Part shown: positions 11,067-24,017 of the stretch, in pieces
Layout: each line of letters begins with the position of its first letter
How positions within the stretch are numbered: the stretch's first letter is position 1
NCBI GenBank assembly: GCA_947561715.1
Contig: OX387203.1
Location: forward strand, 1,426,001-1,490,000
Length of the DNA: 64,000 nt
Direction: 5' to 3'
Source: Ascidia mentula
Lineage: Eukaryota > Chordata > Ascidiacea > Phlebobranchia > Ascidiidae
The notes under the pieces: generated by a model
Databases searched by the model: none
What the model was told of the DNA's origin: nothing
What the model saw: only the letters and a program-made list of their open reading frames with translations
Made by a program: the position numbers and the translations under genes

Positions 11067-11399
11067 TGTTCAGTTGACTTACAAAATTCTGTAGACAAAA
11101 CGTATTATACAAAGTGCAGTTGCTTCGAAAGAACACAAACAACTTTCACACTGAATTTACTTGGAAGGAAGTGATGAGGCACGCTTTAACCGAAAACTAA
11201 AACGCATCGTGCCAATTTCCGCACGTGATTTCATGCCAAAGGCACATGATTTCCTGGAGGACTTACAACAGTTTTTTACAGAGTTATAATTAGATTTAAG
11301 ATCCAAAAAATCGTCACACCAGGAACGGGAAAGATTTAGCATACGTTGGAAACAACAGGTTAAATTTAAATACCGCATATCCGTATTTCTGTTAAAACA

Positions 11400-11960
11400 G
11401 TTTCGCCCGCGGGGAATGCCCGTCCTCTGGTCATAAAGAAACTCGGTGATGCATTGGGGTCAATTTTAGGGTTGAATGAGCAGGGAGTCGCGTGCTGTTG
11501 CCGGGTCGATTTTCAGCGTGTTTGGTGTAGCTTTAGTGCATTTTTTGCCCTCCTTAGTCAGTCAGTCATTTGGTGCCTGGTGCTGTAAAAAAGTTAGTTG
11601 AAAAAGCATCAAAATGTTCATAGCCCAAAATTGAATCACAGAAGTAGATCTTAATTTGTAATTTTATGTTAGGCCCACCTCTTGTCTACGCATTCAGGTC
11701 AAAATTAGTTGCAGGATAGTTGCTTAAAGTGCCCCTGGTCGGACATTATTTTAGCTCATCCAATTTGCAGCTTATATTGGTCCCAACCCTTTTCTACGCG
11801 TTGGCAAAAAAATTGTCACAGGAAAGTTGCTTTGGTTGCCCCCTGGGACTGTTTTTGCTATCCTATAGGACAAAAGATCCTCCTGGAGGCTCCTCAGATC
11901 CTTGCTGTGTTTTGGCGGATGCAGCTGCAATCAATTTTTTTTCTCTTTAATTAGTTCCAG
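11400..11960. repeat. Dispersed repeat, copy 1
   Basis: Shares diverged blocks (GGTCAATTTT, GGTTGAATGAGC, GTGCTGTTG) with 56570-56900 and 57055-57345 in the same orientation, and with 54760-55515 in the opposite orientation. The frames at 11709-11954 lie within this repeat and are not supported as a gene. Confidence 0.6.
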
Positions 11961-12668
11961 TAGATCTTTATGGGTCACCGATCACAGGAATAGTTGTTGG
12001 TAAAAATGCAAATCACTCAGTATGGGTATTAATGCTGTAGGCCTTTATAATATATAATATCACCGTCTGCAGTAGAATCGCAGCAAGTCGCATTGAGGAT
12101 GCACAAAACACACAGTTGTGTACGAGGAAATTACACTATAAACTATACATAGATAAACACACAATGTAAAAAATGTAAGCGGATATGCGCATATGTACTA
12201 TGGAGTGTGTAATATGGAATGGCAATTTATAAGTGCACGAAATATTTGTTTTTAGTTAGATATGATTTTTCGTTTTTGGAAACAGCATTATACCCTAAAC
12301 AAACAAACACTGGTAAAAACCATCAAACAACAAAATTAGTGAAGCTTTGCAAACAGTGAATATTTTACAGTTCTATGACAATTGCACAAAGTTATGAAAT
12401 ACTTCACAAACAATAAAAAAATTGCAAGAACGCTGTTATTTTTTCTGAAAATTAAGCTGCATTTCCATATGTACACACAAACTAAACTGCATTTGAAAAG
12501 CGAACATAGAAGTATTCAATACATTACAACTCACTTAATATTTGTGCTATTAAAATGATAACATTTTACAAGAATTATAACAAGGTTTTTGTTCGTTTTG
12601 TAGTACATCATTTGTTTTTTTTCATTGAACAGTTGGAAACTTGGGTCAATCACTTCTAGCCACCAGGC

Positions 12669-13716
12669 TTAAATGGCTGTGAAACAAAGGCTTTTATTAA
12701 ACTGAATATAACATTGTCAATTTTTTCTTGACCAAGGAATGTTATAATGTGATTAGTACACCAAAATGTAATGCAACTTGGGTACAATTCTAATAAAACT
12801 TCCATTGCCGGTGTAATTTCTAAAAACAAGCTTTGTGAACATTAACCTTAATTGGCTTCAATAAAAAAATTGATAAAAAAACATCTGACATACCCTGGTA
12901 GCCACCAAATGTTGATGACCATCGCCTACACATGCTCAATCCGGCTGTGACAAAAGTAACAATGATCCCACCACAACATAACCCAAAACTGTAGCCAATG
13001 GATTTTTCAACTTGAATTTTTGAATAAAAAACAATGAACCAAGCTGTTCCAGCGGAAGAAAACAGTGCTGCAAATATGTTAAGAATAATGCCCAATTTGT
13101 GTAAATGTTTGACATTTTGACGGCCATTGTACAAAAATTAATTTGTACAAAACAAGTGCTCTACTTAACATAAGTGAATTCACTCAAGTGAAAATTTTAT
13201 TTGTTATGGGTGAATAAAAGAACTGTAATGCAAGCTGCAGCCAGATGGCCACTGTTTTGAATTACCAGTGCAGCTCAGTGTGACTCTTTTAGATCATCTA
13301 ATTCTGACCAGCCAAATTCTCAGCAAGTTAATTTGGTAAATCTTTTATACAAACCTGCCGAGATTAATACATTTGCAGACCCCTTGACTGTGAAAGCATT
13401 TTTCCGAACTACTCCAAATACATACATACAAGTTGCTATGATAACCATTGCAGCAGATATTGCTTGACATGAAAGTGTGGCTTTTACATAAGGAGAGCTT
13501 CCTGAAAGAAAACAGTCAAGTAAAATCATGTATTAAAGTTTAATGATACTTTATACCTATATGTGTGGTACAAAGTCCAAGAGCACATTCCTGGTACAAG
13601 CCAGCGTGAAAATCAAGATAGTCCAAGTAATACCAGCATGGTGAAAACAGTGCAGTCTCGGTCAACCCCAAGGATAAAATAAAACCGCTTCCAATTAACA
13701 ACGAAGCAACATCCAT
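12669..13716 (-). CDS. Claudin/PMP22-like four-helix membrane protein (gene E)
   Basis: Exons 13716-13557, 13501-13355, 13067-12894 and 12676-12669; phase-1 introns; 489 nt, 162 aa. Tandem paralogue of D with the same exon plan, including the two-residue last exon. Exon 1 starts MDVASLLIGSG and keeps SPCW, HAGLYQEC and LC. Exon 3 has two more codons than D (CRRWSSTF against CRSSTF). An in-frame stop upstream of exon 3 here fixes the internal TTTGCAG acceptor for both genes. If the last donor is skipped the frame runs on for about 25 codons. Confidence 0.7.
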
Positions 13717-15326
13717 CGTCCAGTTGACTTACAAAATTCTGTAGACAAAACGTTTTATGCGAAGTGCAGTTGCTTTGAAAAAACACAAACAACTTTCACA
13801 CTGAATTTACTTGGAAGGAAGTAGGGAGGCACGCTTCAACCCAAAACTAAAAACGCATGGTGCCAATTTCCGCACGTGATTTGATGTCAAAGGCACATGA
13901 TTTCTTACAACGGTTTTTTACGGAATTATAATTAAATTCAAGGCCCGAAAAATCGTCACACCAACAGCGGGAAAGATTTACCACAGGTTAGAAACAACAG
14001 GTTCAATTTAAAAGGTGCGAGATTATTTTGATCTTTAACCCCACCTAATGTTATGTGTAAGAATAGTAAATTGATTTAAGATTGACACTATAGGGCGCTG
14101 TTTTGCAAATATATCTTGCGGTAACTTGGAGCTAAACTGGATTCGTTTGCGCCACCCAAGTTGTTACATTTTTAGTCCGACCTTTTTCATGTAATACGCA
14201 ACAGTGCTTTATGCGCATACGGACCTGTTCGAGAATGACTATCTGAACCAGCTTTCTATTCTGCTCTTATCATATGGTTACAATGACAGCAGAATTTATG
14301 TCCTAATTTAACATATTTCAAAGCGTTTTTTCATTGATAATTGTTAATTAAGGCAGATATTCTAACCCCCTCACAGACGGGCAATCGGGATTTCCCCGTT
14401 GCATGCGTGGCTACTTTAACTTACGTTTTTATGTACTAAGAGCATATTGTCGTTTGCGGTATTTACTTGAAGACGGTGAATTTCGACACTTTAGGATGTG
14501 TGTAGCATTGCCGAAGCACGTGGTGAACGAAACAAGGGTTTCGTTTGAGTAAGTTCTTTCGCTTGTTTTTAAAATACCTCTGTGCAATGCCTTGCTATTT
14601 CAGCTGCCGTCCGTGAGGTTCGTTTGAGTATCTACCGTTGATTAATGTGCCGAAGCACACACTTTGAAAACCCTGTTACAGCACAATATATATATAATCA
14701 AAAGGCACTTGCCATATTCCGCTTAGCAACTTAGTGATGGCTCTTGTGTTTAAATTTGAACGTCCACAGGAAACGAAAACATTGTTCTAATTCCAATACA
14801 TCACGTTATAATTCCTTATGTTTATTCAATAAAGAGAATTATCCACAAGATAAAATTTAAGTGTTTTGCATTGGCGTCACGCTGTTGCCGTAGCGTATAG
14901 TCCATAAAGAATCAAAATGCGGTTGGATAATTTGCGCGTGGTGCTTGTGACGTCGGTATTGGCTCCTATTTTCGATTGTTTCGTGACAATGCATGGGGCG
15001 GAAATGATATTTGTGATGTCATTTTGCCTCTTGTTGCGCGTACTTGTATTGTGATTTTTTTGTGTGGAAAATTTGTGCTGTTTGTCGTATTGTTTTCTAT
15101 TACCTTGTGTCGTAGAGGGACAGAAATTTGAGCGTCATTTAAACGAAGTTATGGGAAGACTATATTTGAAGTTTAGCAGCCATGCTTTCAAATAAAAAAC
15201 TATTGGCGCGACCAACGCATACTACTTCGTTCAGTCATTCTATGATGAAAACAGCTGTGTTTGCTTTGGGTTTTTTAATAAAAACACACTAATTTTGTTC
15301 TTGAAATTCGCAGAAAGGAAATCGTA
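13717..15326. other. Spacer between genes E and F
   Basis: Divergent spacer: E is on the minus strand and F on the plus strand, so it should hold both promoters. The first 270 bp align with the region upstream of D. No gene, RNA or clear repeat recognised in the remainder. Confidence 0.5.
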
Positions 15327-15480
15327 ATGGAAAGAAAACATGTCGTCAGTTTTTTGCTGGGCAGTCTCACAATCGTATGTGTTTTAATTTCCCTATTCTC
15401 CCCTGCTTGGTTGTTGAATGATTCGATCCAAACAGGTCTTGTTATTGTCTGTGAAGATGGGAATTGTACCAATATCAAAG
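15327..15480 (+). pseudogene. Orphan exon 1 of claudin-like gene F
   Basis: Identical to exon 1 of the complete F gene (27945-28098): start codon, helix 1, SPAW, TGLVIVC, NC and the donor at AAAG. Exons 2-4 are missing. After the hybrid foldback element the sequence switches to intron 1 of gene A on the other strand. With no downstream acceptor it can give only a truncated product that reads into the foldback and stops at 15684-15686. Its promoter region is fully duplicated and may still be active. Confidence 0.85.
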
Positions 15481-15497
15481 GTATAATAATATTGGCA

Positions 15498-15555
15498 AGC
15501 TGCAGACAGGGTGTACACGCACTGTTTCGACCTGTGAGGTCTCATCAGTACAGCT
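15498..15555 (-). ncRNA. Type I hammerhead ribozyme, left arm of hybrid element
   Basis: Identical to 28116-28173: stem I AGCTGTA/TGCAGCT with one G-U, core CTGATGA, stem II GACCT/AGGTC, GAAA, stem III ACAG/CTGT and GUC. All conserved core bases are present. Confidence 0.75.
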
Positions 15556-15710
15556 CTTGCAGTGGCACTGTGCTAGCAGGCACACTAGATTCCACTTTGT
15601 GGTACCTGTCCGGTCAACGTACCCAACAGATCGACGTTGACCGGACAGGTACCACAAAGTGGAATCTAGTGTGCCTGCTAGTGTAAAAGCTAGCACAGTG
15701 CCACTGCAAC

Positions 15711-15770
15711 AGCTGCACTGATGAGACCTCACAGGTCGAAACAGTGCGTGTACACACCCTGTCTGCAGCT
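15711..15770 (+). ncRNA. Type I hammerhead ribozyme, right arm of hybrid element
   Basis: Stem I AGCTGCA (15711-15717) pairs perfectly with TGCAGCT (15764-15770). Core CTGATGA 15718-15724; stem II GACCT/AGGTC with loop CAC; GAAA 15738-15741; stem III ACAG/CTGT; predicted cleavage after C15763. The duplication crossover lies inside this ribozyme. Confidence 0.8.
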
Positions 15771-15861
15771 TACCAATATAACCGAGTATTTTATTCAAAT
15801 TTTAAATTCGACAAGGGCTGATAAAAATAATATGAAACATAACTTTTTTCGTTGTACTTAC

Positions 15862-16033
15862 AAGCTGGGTAGACAAAGCATTTACTCTGTGCGTTGCAGG
15901 TGTAAAAGAGACCATCATTGTTGCCAAAGTAACGGAACCAGCTTGGACTGAACGTAGATAGAAGTATGAGCAGAACTGAGAGGAGAGACAAAGCTGTTCC
16001 GGCAACAGTTATGCGCTCCACGTTGGCAAACAT
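15862..16033 (-). pseudogene. Orphan exon 1 of claudin-like gene A
   Basis: Identical to gene A exon 1 (3244-3415), with its start codon and GTAAGT donor. Exons 2 and 3 lie only upstream of the first unit. What follows here is the hybrid foldback and then F exon 1 on the opposite strand, so the gene is cut off by the duplication breakpoint. Confidence 0.85.
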
Positions 16034-16365
16034 ATTGCAAGTATTTGATCTTCAATTCCCCTGTCTATAGCTTAGTACGAACACACAGTGCAGACAGTTG
16101 GGCAAAATGCACATAAATTTGTTGTTAAAAATATTTAACAACAATAACGCAGCCACGCCTATTTCCTGAGCAAAACCCCGTCTTTGTTTCCGTTCTGTTT
16201 GCAATTGCGCGAAATCGCGTTTTTTCACGCCAGAAAATGCCACTAAAACATAACAAATGCTTGTGTGCAGTCTGCAACCTTGCTGTTAATGCTCCCTGTT
16301 ATTAAAACCTTCTTAGCTACTTCAGTCTCTTGAGTAGGGACGAACTATTCATTACACTTCCGCAA

Positions 16366-16628
16366 AAAATGTTTTTATAGTTGTTACACATTGTCAGACT
16401 AGACTAAAATTATAGTGAGCTGCAGACAGGGCCACTATTTCGACCTAATAGGTCTCATCATTGCAGCCAAGGTGCGACTTACATTGATCTAGTCAACTGA
16501 ATAGCCGGCAAGTCACACCATACTTTCACTGATGAGACCTATTAGGTCGAAACAGTGGCCCTGTATGCAGCTCACTATATTTTTATTCTATAGTCCGACA
16601 ATGTGTAACAACTATAAAAACATTTTTT
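16366..16628. mobile_element. Foldback element with hammerhead cores, unit 2 copy (3' of B')
   Basis: Identical copy of 3748-4010. Minus-strand ribozyme with the C3 change at 16418-16468. Confidence 0.75.
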
Positions 16629-16790
16629 GGTCTATTGCTTATATGCACTGAAGTTAATTGCGAAATTATGATTCTACTGCATGACCGCGAAATAAAAGAA
16701 AACACTGTATGTAGCGAGTTATGTACAAGTGTGCAAAACCAATGCCCCTACATGTATATATTTACACACTTAAGCTTCGTAGAAAACGTG

Positions 16791-18354
16791 TTAAACATTT
16801 GTAGATCCTGGCTCTTCAGCTTTTGGAGATTCCGCATCCGTTTTGGGTGGTTCTTCTTCTGTTTTAGGTGGTGGTTGAGCAGTGTGACCTGCTGCATCAT
16901 GGTTGACCGACCCACCTATTATCCCCAGTGTGGCACCAATCCACGTCAGCCAGTAGTTGTATCCGTGAAGGAATCCGGTGCCGACCAACGCGAAAAAGCC
17001 GGTGTAAATGGCAAGTCCAATAATTGCTGACACGCCTGAGAATAAAATAAAAACCCGACTCGGTCATAAATTCGGCGGAAAATAATGGTTGTCTTAACGT
17101 GAATTACTGTCACTACCTAGACACATATAGGAATAACCGTTTTCAAAAATAAGTAAGCTGTCGCCTGACGCATTTCTATTAGCGAAAATATTAACCTTAA
17201 CATTTTTAATAGGGTCTTTTTTAGCACATACGATGTACGAAAAAAAGGCAAATCTTAAGTGTGAATTCACTGATCGAACAAGGCAACCTTTTTCATGTAC
17301 GTGAGTATCGTTAAATAAAGTCCAGTCCTCTTTTTTGTAGCTTATTCAAAAACAACGAACTTTGTTGTACCTCGAAAAGCATGCAGTTTATATTTTGTGG
17401 CAATTTTCGATAAGTTTAAGGAATTATGCAAAAAATACTGAAAATCATTTTTGCCACGCCAAATATGAATGTTTCCACCAAACTCGGTAACATTATTTCA
17501 CCAGCTATGCAGAGATCTAACCTCCTCCAATGAACAAACCCCCTGACGTTTTAAGATGTTTCGGGTTTCCTCTGCATCCCATGAATGCAAGCACTACCCC
17601 AGGGATCATCAGAACCAAAGCAACCAGCATGAACACAAGCGGGATGATGGTAACGAAGCTCCTAACTGAAGGTAAAGGCATAACTCACCGTAACTTTGGA
17701 TACAGGTATGATTTCTGATTATTCACATATAAAGTTAATGAATAATTCATGTTTAATCAAAATAATACACGAACAACTATTATTTGTACGCCGAAACAAA
17801 ACTGTTGTTTAGAAAATGAATAAAAAAATACACGCAAGTCGTAAAATGCCTGGGCTGCGATGTCGATACGATAGCTGTGATCGCCAAGTAAGGACCTGCG
17901 CAGTGTGGCGATCTTGCCAATCATGCGATTGCATGAAACATTACTGCGTTGTAAGTGCTTTACAACTTTACATAAGAAACCTAAAGCCAAGATGCTGGAC
18001 ATGTCAAAAAAATGAAATTTTAGTATGAAATTCTGTTCAATCAGCACACTTAAAACACAGTAAATTACTGTGTGTGTACCGGTTGCAAACCAACATACTT
18101 TTGTTAGTTGGAACAGTCCACAATTGTACAGCAACATTTTGCAACAGGTTCACCTACATAGCTGTTGAATAAGTTAATTGTCCAGAAAGTATGTGTCATT
18201 GCGACTTACGATAAACGATGCACGATCGGTTGGGTGGGCACTGGTAAAAAAGTCCGTATCCAGACCGTGGCCAACCAGGGGTGAACGTTGTCACCAGTAA
18301 AACCACAATTGATATGCATGAAATTACCGTCCCAGCAATATGATGCTCTTCCAT
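16791..18354 (-). CDS. Claudin-like gene B', identical copy of B
   Basis: Exons 18354-18210, 17665-17522 and 17035-16791; the same 177-aa product as gene B, including the PDZ-ligand-like STNV end. Its upstream region is duplicated intact, so it should be as active as B unless the second unit is an assembly artefact. Confidence 0.75.
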
Positions 18355-19128
18355 TTCGACTGATTGATGGAAAGTTCCTTTTTATTTACCTAGTCGTAAA
18401 AACTAGTTTTGCAGAAAAAGGTTATTCAAGACTTCGTACCTTATTTTCAAGTACTGCAATTGTAATAATTACATCCTCAAACAAATTTTATCAATCGGTT
18501 TTAAAATCACTGACCACACCATAACCATTGCCTGCTACTACATAGCTTAGTATCAAATAAGCGATGAGAACAACACATTTAAATTTTTAACCATGGTCCT
18601 ATCATGACAATGTAGTTGATGCGTTTATTTTAGATTTTTTGTTAAGTCATGACACGATCTTGTATTATGTTTGCTGTTTATTTAGTCGCGTTTCTGCGAG
18701 TCTTCAACACACGATGTTGTAAATTTTGTGTGATAATTAGGTCGTGGTTTAGTTGTATTAAAGTTATTCGTCTCGTATGAATCTTTTTGCACTAGTTTCT
18801 TGTCAACCATTTCTTCGCTTTAACAGCACGTAATTGAAAAGAAAAGACATTGCCCAATGAAGGTGTTTATTTTTAAACATCTCAACACTTTGAATATGTT
18901 GAACATAACATGCATATATCGAAGCAGTATCGGTAGAACAAATTTTCAAACAAGTACAACATTCTTCACTTTTGCTGACATCCACCAAAAAGAACTAACG
19001 ATGTAGTTCAGAACGATATCACGTTGGCTATAACGTTAGGAAGTCGTATTAATGATCACCGCAAGCCATATTCATTGACTGCATGCGAAAACGAAAAAAA
19101 TTAGCAAAGCGATGACGTTTAGTGTTGT

Positions 19129-19363
19129 TATACATTGTCAGAGTAGACTAAAATTATAGTGAGCTGCAGACAGGGCCACTATTTCGACCTAATAGGTCTC
19201 ATCATTGCAGCCATGGTGCGACTTACATTGATCTAGTCAACTGAATAGCCGGCAAGTCACACCATACTTTCACTGATGAGACCTATTAGGTCGAAATAGT
19301 GGCCCTGTCTGCAGCTCACTATATTTTTATTCTATAGTCTGACAATGTGTAACAACTATAAAA
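19129..19363. mobile_element. Foldback element with hammerhead cores, unit 2 copy (3' of C')
   Basis: Identical copy of 6511-6745. Minus-strand ribozyme with the C3 change at 19162-19212; plus-strand core at 19273-19279. Confidence 0.75.
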
Positions 19364-19534
19364 ACATTTTTTGGTCTATTGCTTATATGCACTGAAGTTA
19401 ATTGCGAAATTATGATTCTACTGCATGACCGCGAAATAAAAGAAAACACTGTATGTAGCGAGTTATGTACAAGTGTGCAAAACCAATGCCCCTACATGTA
19501 TATATTTACACACTTAAGCTTCGTAGAAAACGTT

Positions 19535-20849
19535 TTAAACATTTGTAGATCCTGGCTCTTCAGCTTTTGGAGATTCCGCATCCGTTTTGGGTGGTTCTTC
19601 TTCTGTTTTAGGTGGTGGTTGAGCGGTGTGACCTGCTGCACTGATGTTGACCGACCCACCTATTATTCCCAGTATGGCACCAATCCACGCTAGCCAGTAG
19701 CTGTATCCGTCAAGAAATAGATAGACAAAATACCCGAACGTGATGAAGCCCGAGAAAATAGCAGCTGCAATAAAGGCTGACACACCTAAGAATAAAATAA
19801 AAACCCGACTCAGTTATAAGTTCGGCAAAAAATAATGGCTCTTAACGTAAATTACTGTCACTACCTAGACACATATAGCAATAACCGTTTTCAAAAATAA
19901 GTAAACTGTCGCCGGATGCATTTCTATTGGCGAAAATATTAACCTTGACGTTGTTTAAAGAAGGTCTTTTTGAGCACATACGATGTACGAAAAAAAGGCA
20001 AATCTTAAGTGTGAATTCACTGATCAAACAGGGCAACCTTTTTCATGTACGTGAGTATCGTTAAATAAAGTGCAGTCCGCTTTTTTGTAGCTTATTCTAA
20101 AGCAACAAACTTTGTTGTACCTCGAAAAGCATGCAGTTTATATTTTGTGGCTATTTTCGATAAGTTTAAGGAATTATACAAAAAAATGAAATACATCTTC
20201 GCCACGCCAAATATGAATGTTTCCACCAAACTCGGTAACATTATTTCACCAGCTATGCAGAGAGCTAACCTCCTCCAATGAACAAACCCCCTGACGTTCT
20301 GAGATGTTTCGGGTTTCCTCTGCATCCCATGAATGCAAGCACTATCCCAGGAATCATCAGAACCAAAGCAACACACATGAACACAAGCGGTATAATGAAA
20401 ATGAAGCTCCCATCTGGATCTAAAGGCATAAAATTAACTCACCGTTACTTCGAGTACAGGTAAGATTTTTGATTATTCAAAGTTTTTGAATAGTTTACGT
20501 TTAATCGAAATAGTACACGAACAATTATTGTTTGTAGGCCAAAACAAAATGTTTGTTTAGAAAATGCACAAAAAAGTCAACAATTGTACAACAACATTTT
20601 GCACACCTAATTAGCTGTGAACAAGTTGTCCAGAAAGTATGTGTTTTTAAATTGATTAAATTGTATCGATCGGTTGCTGTTCTGTAAAAATCACTGCGAC
20701 TTACTAAAAACGGTGCACGGTTTGTTGGGTTGGCACTGGTAAAAAAGTCCGAATCGGGACCGTAACCAACCAGGGGTGAATGTGGAAACCAGTAAAAACA
20801 CAATTGATATGCATGAAATTACCGTCCCAGCAACATGGTGCTTTTCCAT
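19535..20849 (-). CDS. Claudin-like gene C', identical copy of C
   Basis: Exons 20849-20705, 20413-20270 and 19785-19535; the same 179-aa product as gene C. Confidence 0.75.
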
Positions 20850-21991
20850 TTCGACTGATTGATGGAAAGTTCTTTTTTATTTACCTTATCGTAAAAAAAA
20901 TTTTCTGCATAAAAAGCAATTATAGATTTTACGCTTTATTTTAAAGTACTGTACATCCTCAACACAATTCAAACGGGCTTAAAACTCACTGACCACACCA
21001 ATGCCTGCTACTACATAGCTTAGTATCAAATGAGCGATGAGAATGACACAATCAAATTTTTCACCAATGTCCTATCATATATGTCATTTGTATTGACATT
21101 GTGGTTGATGCGTTTATTTTAGATTAAAGTCATGACACGATCTTGTATTGCGTGTGCTGTGTATTTGGCAACCATCAGTATGCTGCAATTATTTAGTGCC
21201 CATACATCAATATTTCTTCATGTATTTTCTTTCGTTCCTTAGTTCAGACTTTGGTTTTGGGCTATTTGTGCAGGAAATAAGCGCTTCAAAAAATCATAAA
21301 GTAGAATAAAATAGCCTTTGTGTATGTGAGTTTAAGTTGGTTTGATATAAGTATTTAAGATTTTCACTCGGCCTGAAATTTTCTGTGTCGCCTGCAGACA
21401 GTCTTGGGTTATTTATATAATATGCGCAACCTAACAAAGGTGCTTGTCACTACGACAACATAACAAATGCAATGCATTCTGTGGGCGGTTCCTGTCTTTC
21501 TGACCACTCCCCCAAAACTCCCCTTATTTGGTTTCAGCAATCAATCACTCATAAACGATACTATAAAGTTCGCAAATAAACTTCGTGACTTAACAAACAA
21601 CCGTAGAGCAATGACAAACGTTTCTGCGACCGACGTCATAATGCAAGGGCGGACGCTTCACGTATAATAGGATTTGTTTTTGTATTACGTCATAATGAAA
21701 TGTTGTCACATGATGTGTGTTGCAACAAAGAGATAGATCACATGAATTTAATTCAATTATCTCAAATAAGAACTTGAACGCATGAGAACAAAAACACACA
21801 AATCATAATGATATTGGGCACAGCTAAAAACACCTTCAAAACCATAACGGGAGGCGCTTATGTTTAAGGTGATATCACCATTTGCAGTAAGTCGCACTGC
21901 AAGTGCACAAAACACACAGTTGTATGCGAGGCAATAACACTTTTAAACTATAGGTAGAAGAACAAACAATGTAAGAAATGTAAGCGGATAT

Positions 21992-22094
21992 TAATCAGAA
22001 TTGCTCTTCTGGCACTTAGTTTCTAACGTGTTTATTGGAAACCAACGTTTCGTCTGCCATCCGGCGAGACTTCTTCAGGGTTAAAAAATAGCAG
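21992..22094 (-). mobile_element. Penelope-like fragment, unit 2 copy
   Basis: Identical copy of 9374-9476 with the same TAAGCGGATAT flanking repeats. Confidence 0.65.
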
Positions 22095-22643
22095 TAAGCG
22101 GATATGACCATATGGACTATATTGAGTGTGTAATATGGAATGGCAATATATAAGTGAACGAAATCAATTTTTTTGACAAATAATCCTTGAAGGTTATTTT
22201 CTAAAACTATTTGTTATTTTTGTGTTTCAAGTGATATAGAACAATATTACTTAGATAGGATTATTGTTTTGTTTTTGGATTATTATAGACTTTATAGACT
22301 AAACAAACAAACACTGGTAAAAACTATCAAGCAACAAAGTTAGTGAAATTTTGCAAACAGTGAATATTTTACAGTTCTATGACAATTGCACAAAGTTATG
22401 AAATACTTTACAAACAATAAAAAAATTGCAAGAACGCTGTTATTTTTTGGAAAATTATACTGCATTTCCATATGAAGACACAAACAAAACTGCATTTGAA
22501 AAGTGAACATAGAAGTATTCAGTGCATGACAACTCACTTACTATTTGTGCTATCAAAATTATAACAAGTTTTTTGTTCGTTTTATTGTACATTATTTGTC
22601 TTTTTCGTTGGACACTTGGGTCAATGACTTCTGACCACCAGGC

Positions 22644-23684
22644 TTAAATGGCTGTAAAACAAAGGTAGTTGTTAAACTGAATATAACATTGTCAAATTTT
22701 TTATTGTCCAAGGCATGTTATAATATGATTAGTACACCAAAATGTAATGTAACTTGGGTACAATTTTAATGAAACTTCCATTGCCGGTCTAATTTCTAAA
22801 AACTAGCTTTGTGAACATTAAAATAAGTACGCTTAAAGAAAAAATTGATAAAAAACATTTTACATACCCTGGTAGCTACCAAATGTTGATGACCTACACA
22901 TGCTCAATCCGGCTGTGACAAAAGTAACAATGATACCAACACAACATAATCCGAAACTGTAGCCAATGGATTTTTCAACTTGAATTTTTGAATAAAAAAC
23001 AATGAACAAAGCTGTTCCAATGGAAGAAAACAGTGCTGCAAATATGTTAAGAATAATGGCCAATTTGTGTAAATGTTTGACATTTTGACGACCACTGTAC
23101 AAAAATAAATTTGTACAAAACAAGTGCTGTACTTAAAATAAGTGAATTCACTCAAGTGAAAATTTTATTTGTTATGGGTGAATAAAAGAACTTGAATGCA
23201 AGCTGCTGTCAGATGGCCACTGTTTTGAATTATAGGTGCAGCTCAATGTGACTCTTTTAGATGATCTAATTCTGACCAGTAAAATTCTCGGCAAGTTAAT
23301 TTGGTAAATCTTTTATACAAACCTGCCAAGATTAGTACAATTGCAGACCTCTTGACTGTGGAAGCATTTTTCCGAGCTACTCCAAACACATACATACAAG
23401 TTGCTATGATAACCATTGCAGCGGATATTGCTTGACATGAAAGTGTGGCTTTTAAATAAGAAGAGCTTTCTGAATAAAAACAGTCAAGTAAAATCTTGTA
23501 TTAAAGATTAATGATACTTAATACCTATATGTGTGGTGCAAAATCCAAGAGCACATTCCTGGTACAGACCAGCGTGAAAATCAAGATAGCCCAAGTAATA
23601 CCAGCATGGTGAAAACAGTGCAGTCACAGTTAGCCCCAAGGATAAAAAAACCCCAATTGTAATTAACAACCAACTAACATCCAT
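22644..23684 (-). CDS. Claudin-like gene D', identical copy of D
   Basis: Exons 23684-23525, 23469-23323, 23035-22868 and 22651-22644; the same 160-aa product as gene D and the same uncertainty at the C-terminus. Confidence 0.7.
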
Positions 23685-24017
23685 TGTTCAGTTGACTTAC
23701 AAAATTCTGTAGACAAAACGTATTATACAAAGTGCAGTTGCTTCGAAAGAACACAAACAACTTTCACACTGAATTTACTTGGAAGGAAGTGATGAGGCAC
23801 GCTTTAACCGAAAACTAAAACGCATCGTGCCAATTTCCGCACGTGATTTCATGCCAAAGGCACATGATTTCCTGGAGGACTTACAACAGTTTTTTACAGA
23901 GTTATAATTAGATTTAAGATCCAAAAAATCGTCACACCAGGAACGGGAAAGATTTAGCATACGTTGGAAACAACAGGTTAAATTTAAATACCGCATATCC
24001 GTATTTCTGTTAAAACA

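Larger units (their letters stand above)
3001..15618. repeat. 12,618-bp segmental tandem duplication, unit 1
   Basis: Everything from 3001 to 15618 recurs at exactly +12,618. All open frames have identical translations in both units, and the non-coding lines I compared are identical. The only difference seen is base 3099 (C) against 15717 (A), inside the junction element. The unit carries genes B, C, D, E and exon 1 of F. Confidence 0.9.
15490..15779. mobile_element. Hybrid foldback element at the tandem-duplication junction
   Basis: Left arm and left flank match the element in F (28103 onward). The right tip and flank (TTACCAATATAACCGAG) match the half element in gene A. It shares base A with F at 15717 and shares with A all bases from 15748 outward. 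The switch therefore lies in 15718-15747, as expected for recombination between the A and F elements. Confidence 0.85.

Noticed and set aside
15475..15798. 107- and 119-codon frames across the foldback element
   Set aside because: They are the palindrome translated in both directions. The shared peptide stretches on opposite strands follow from the inverted repeat, not from coding selection.
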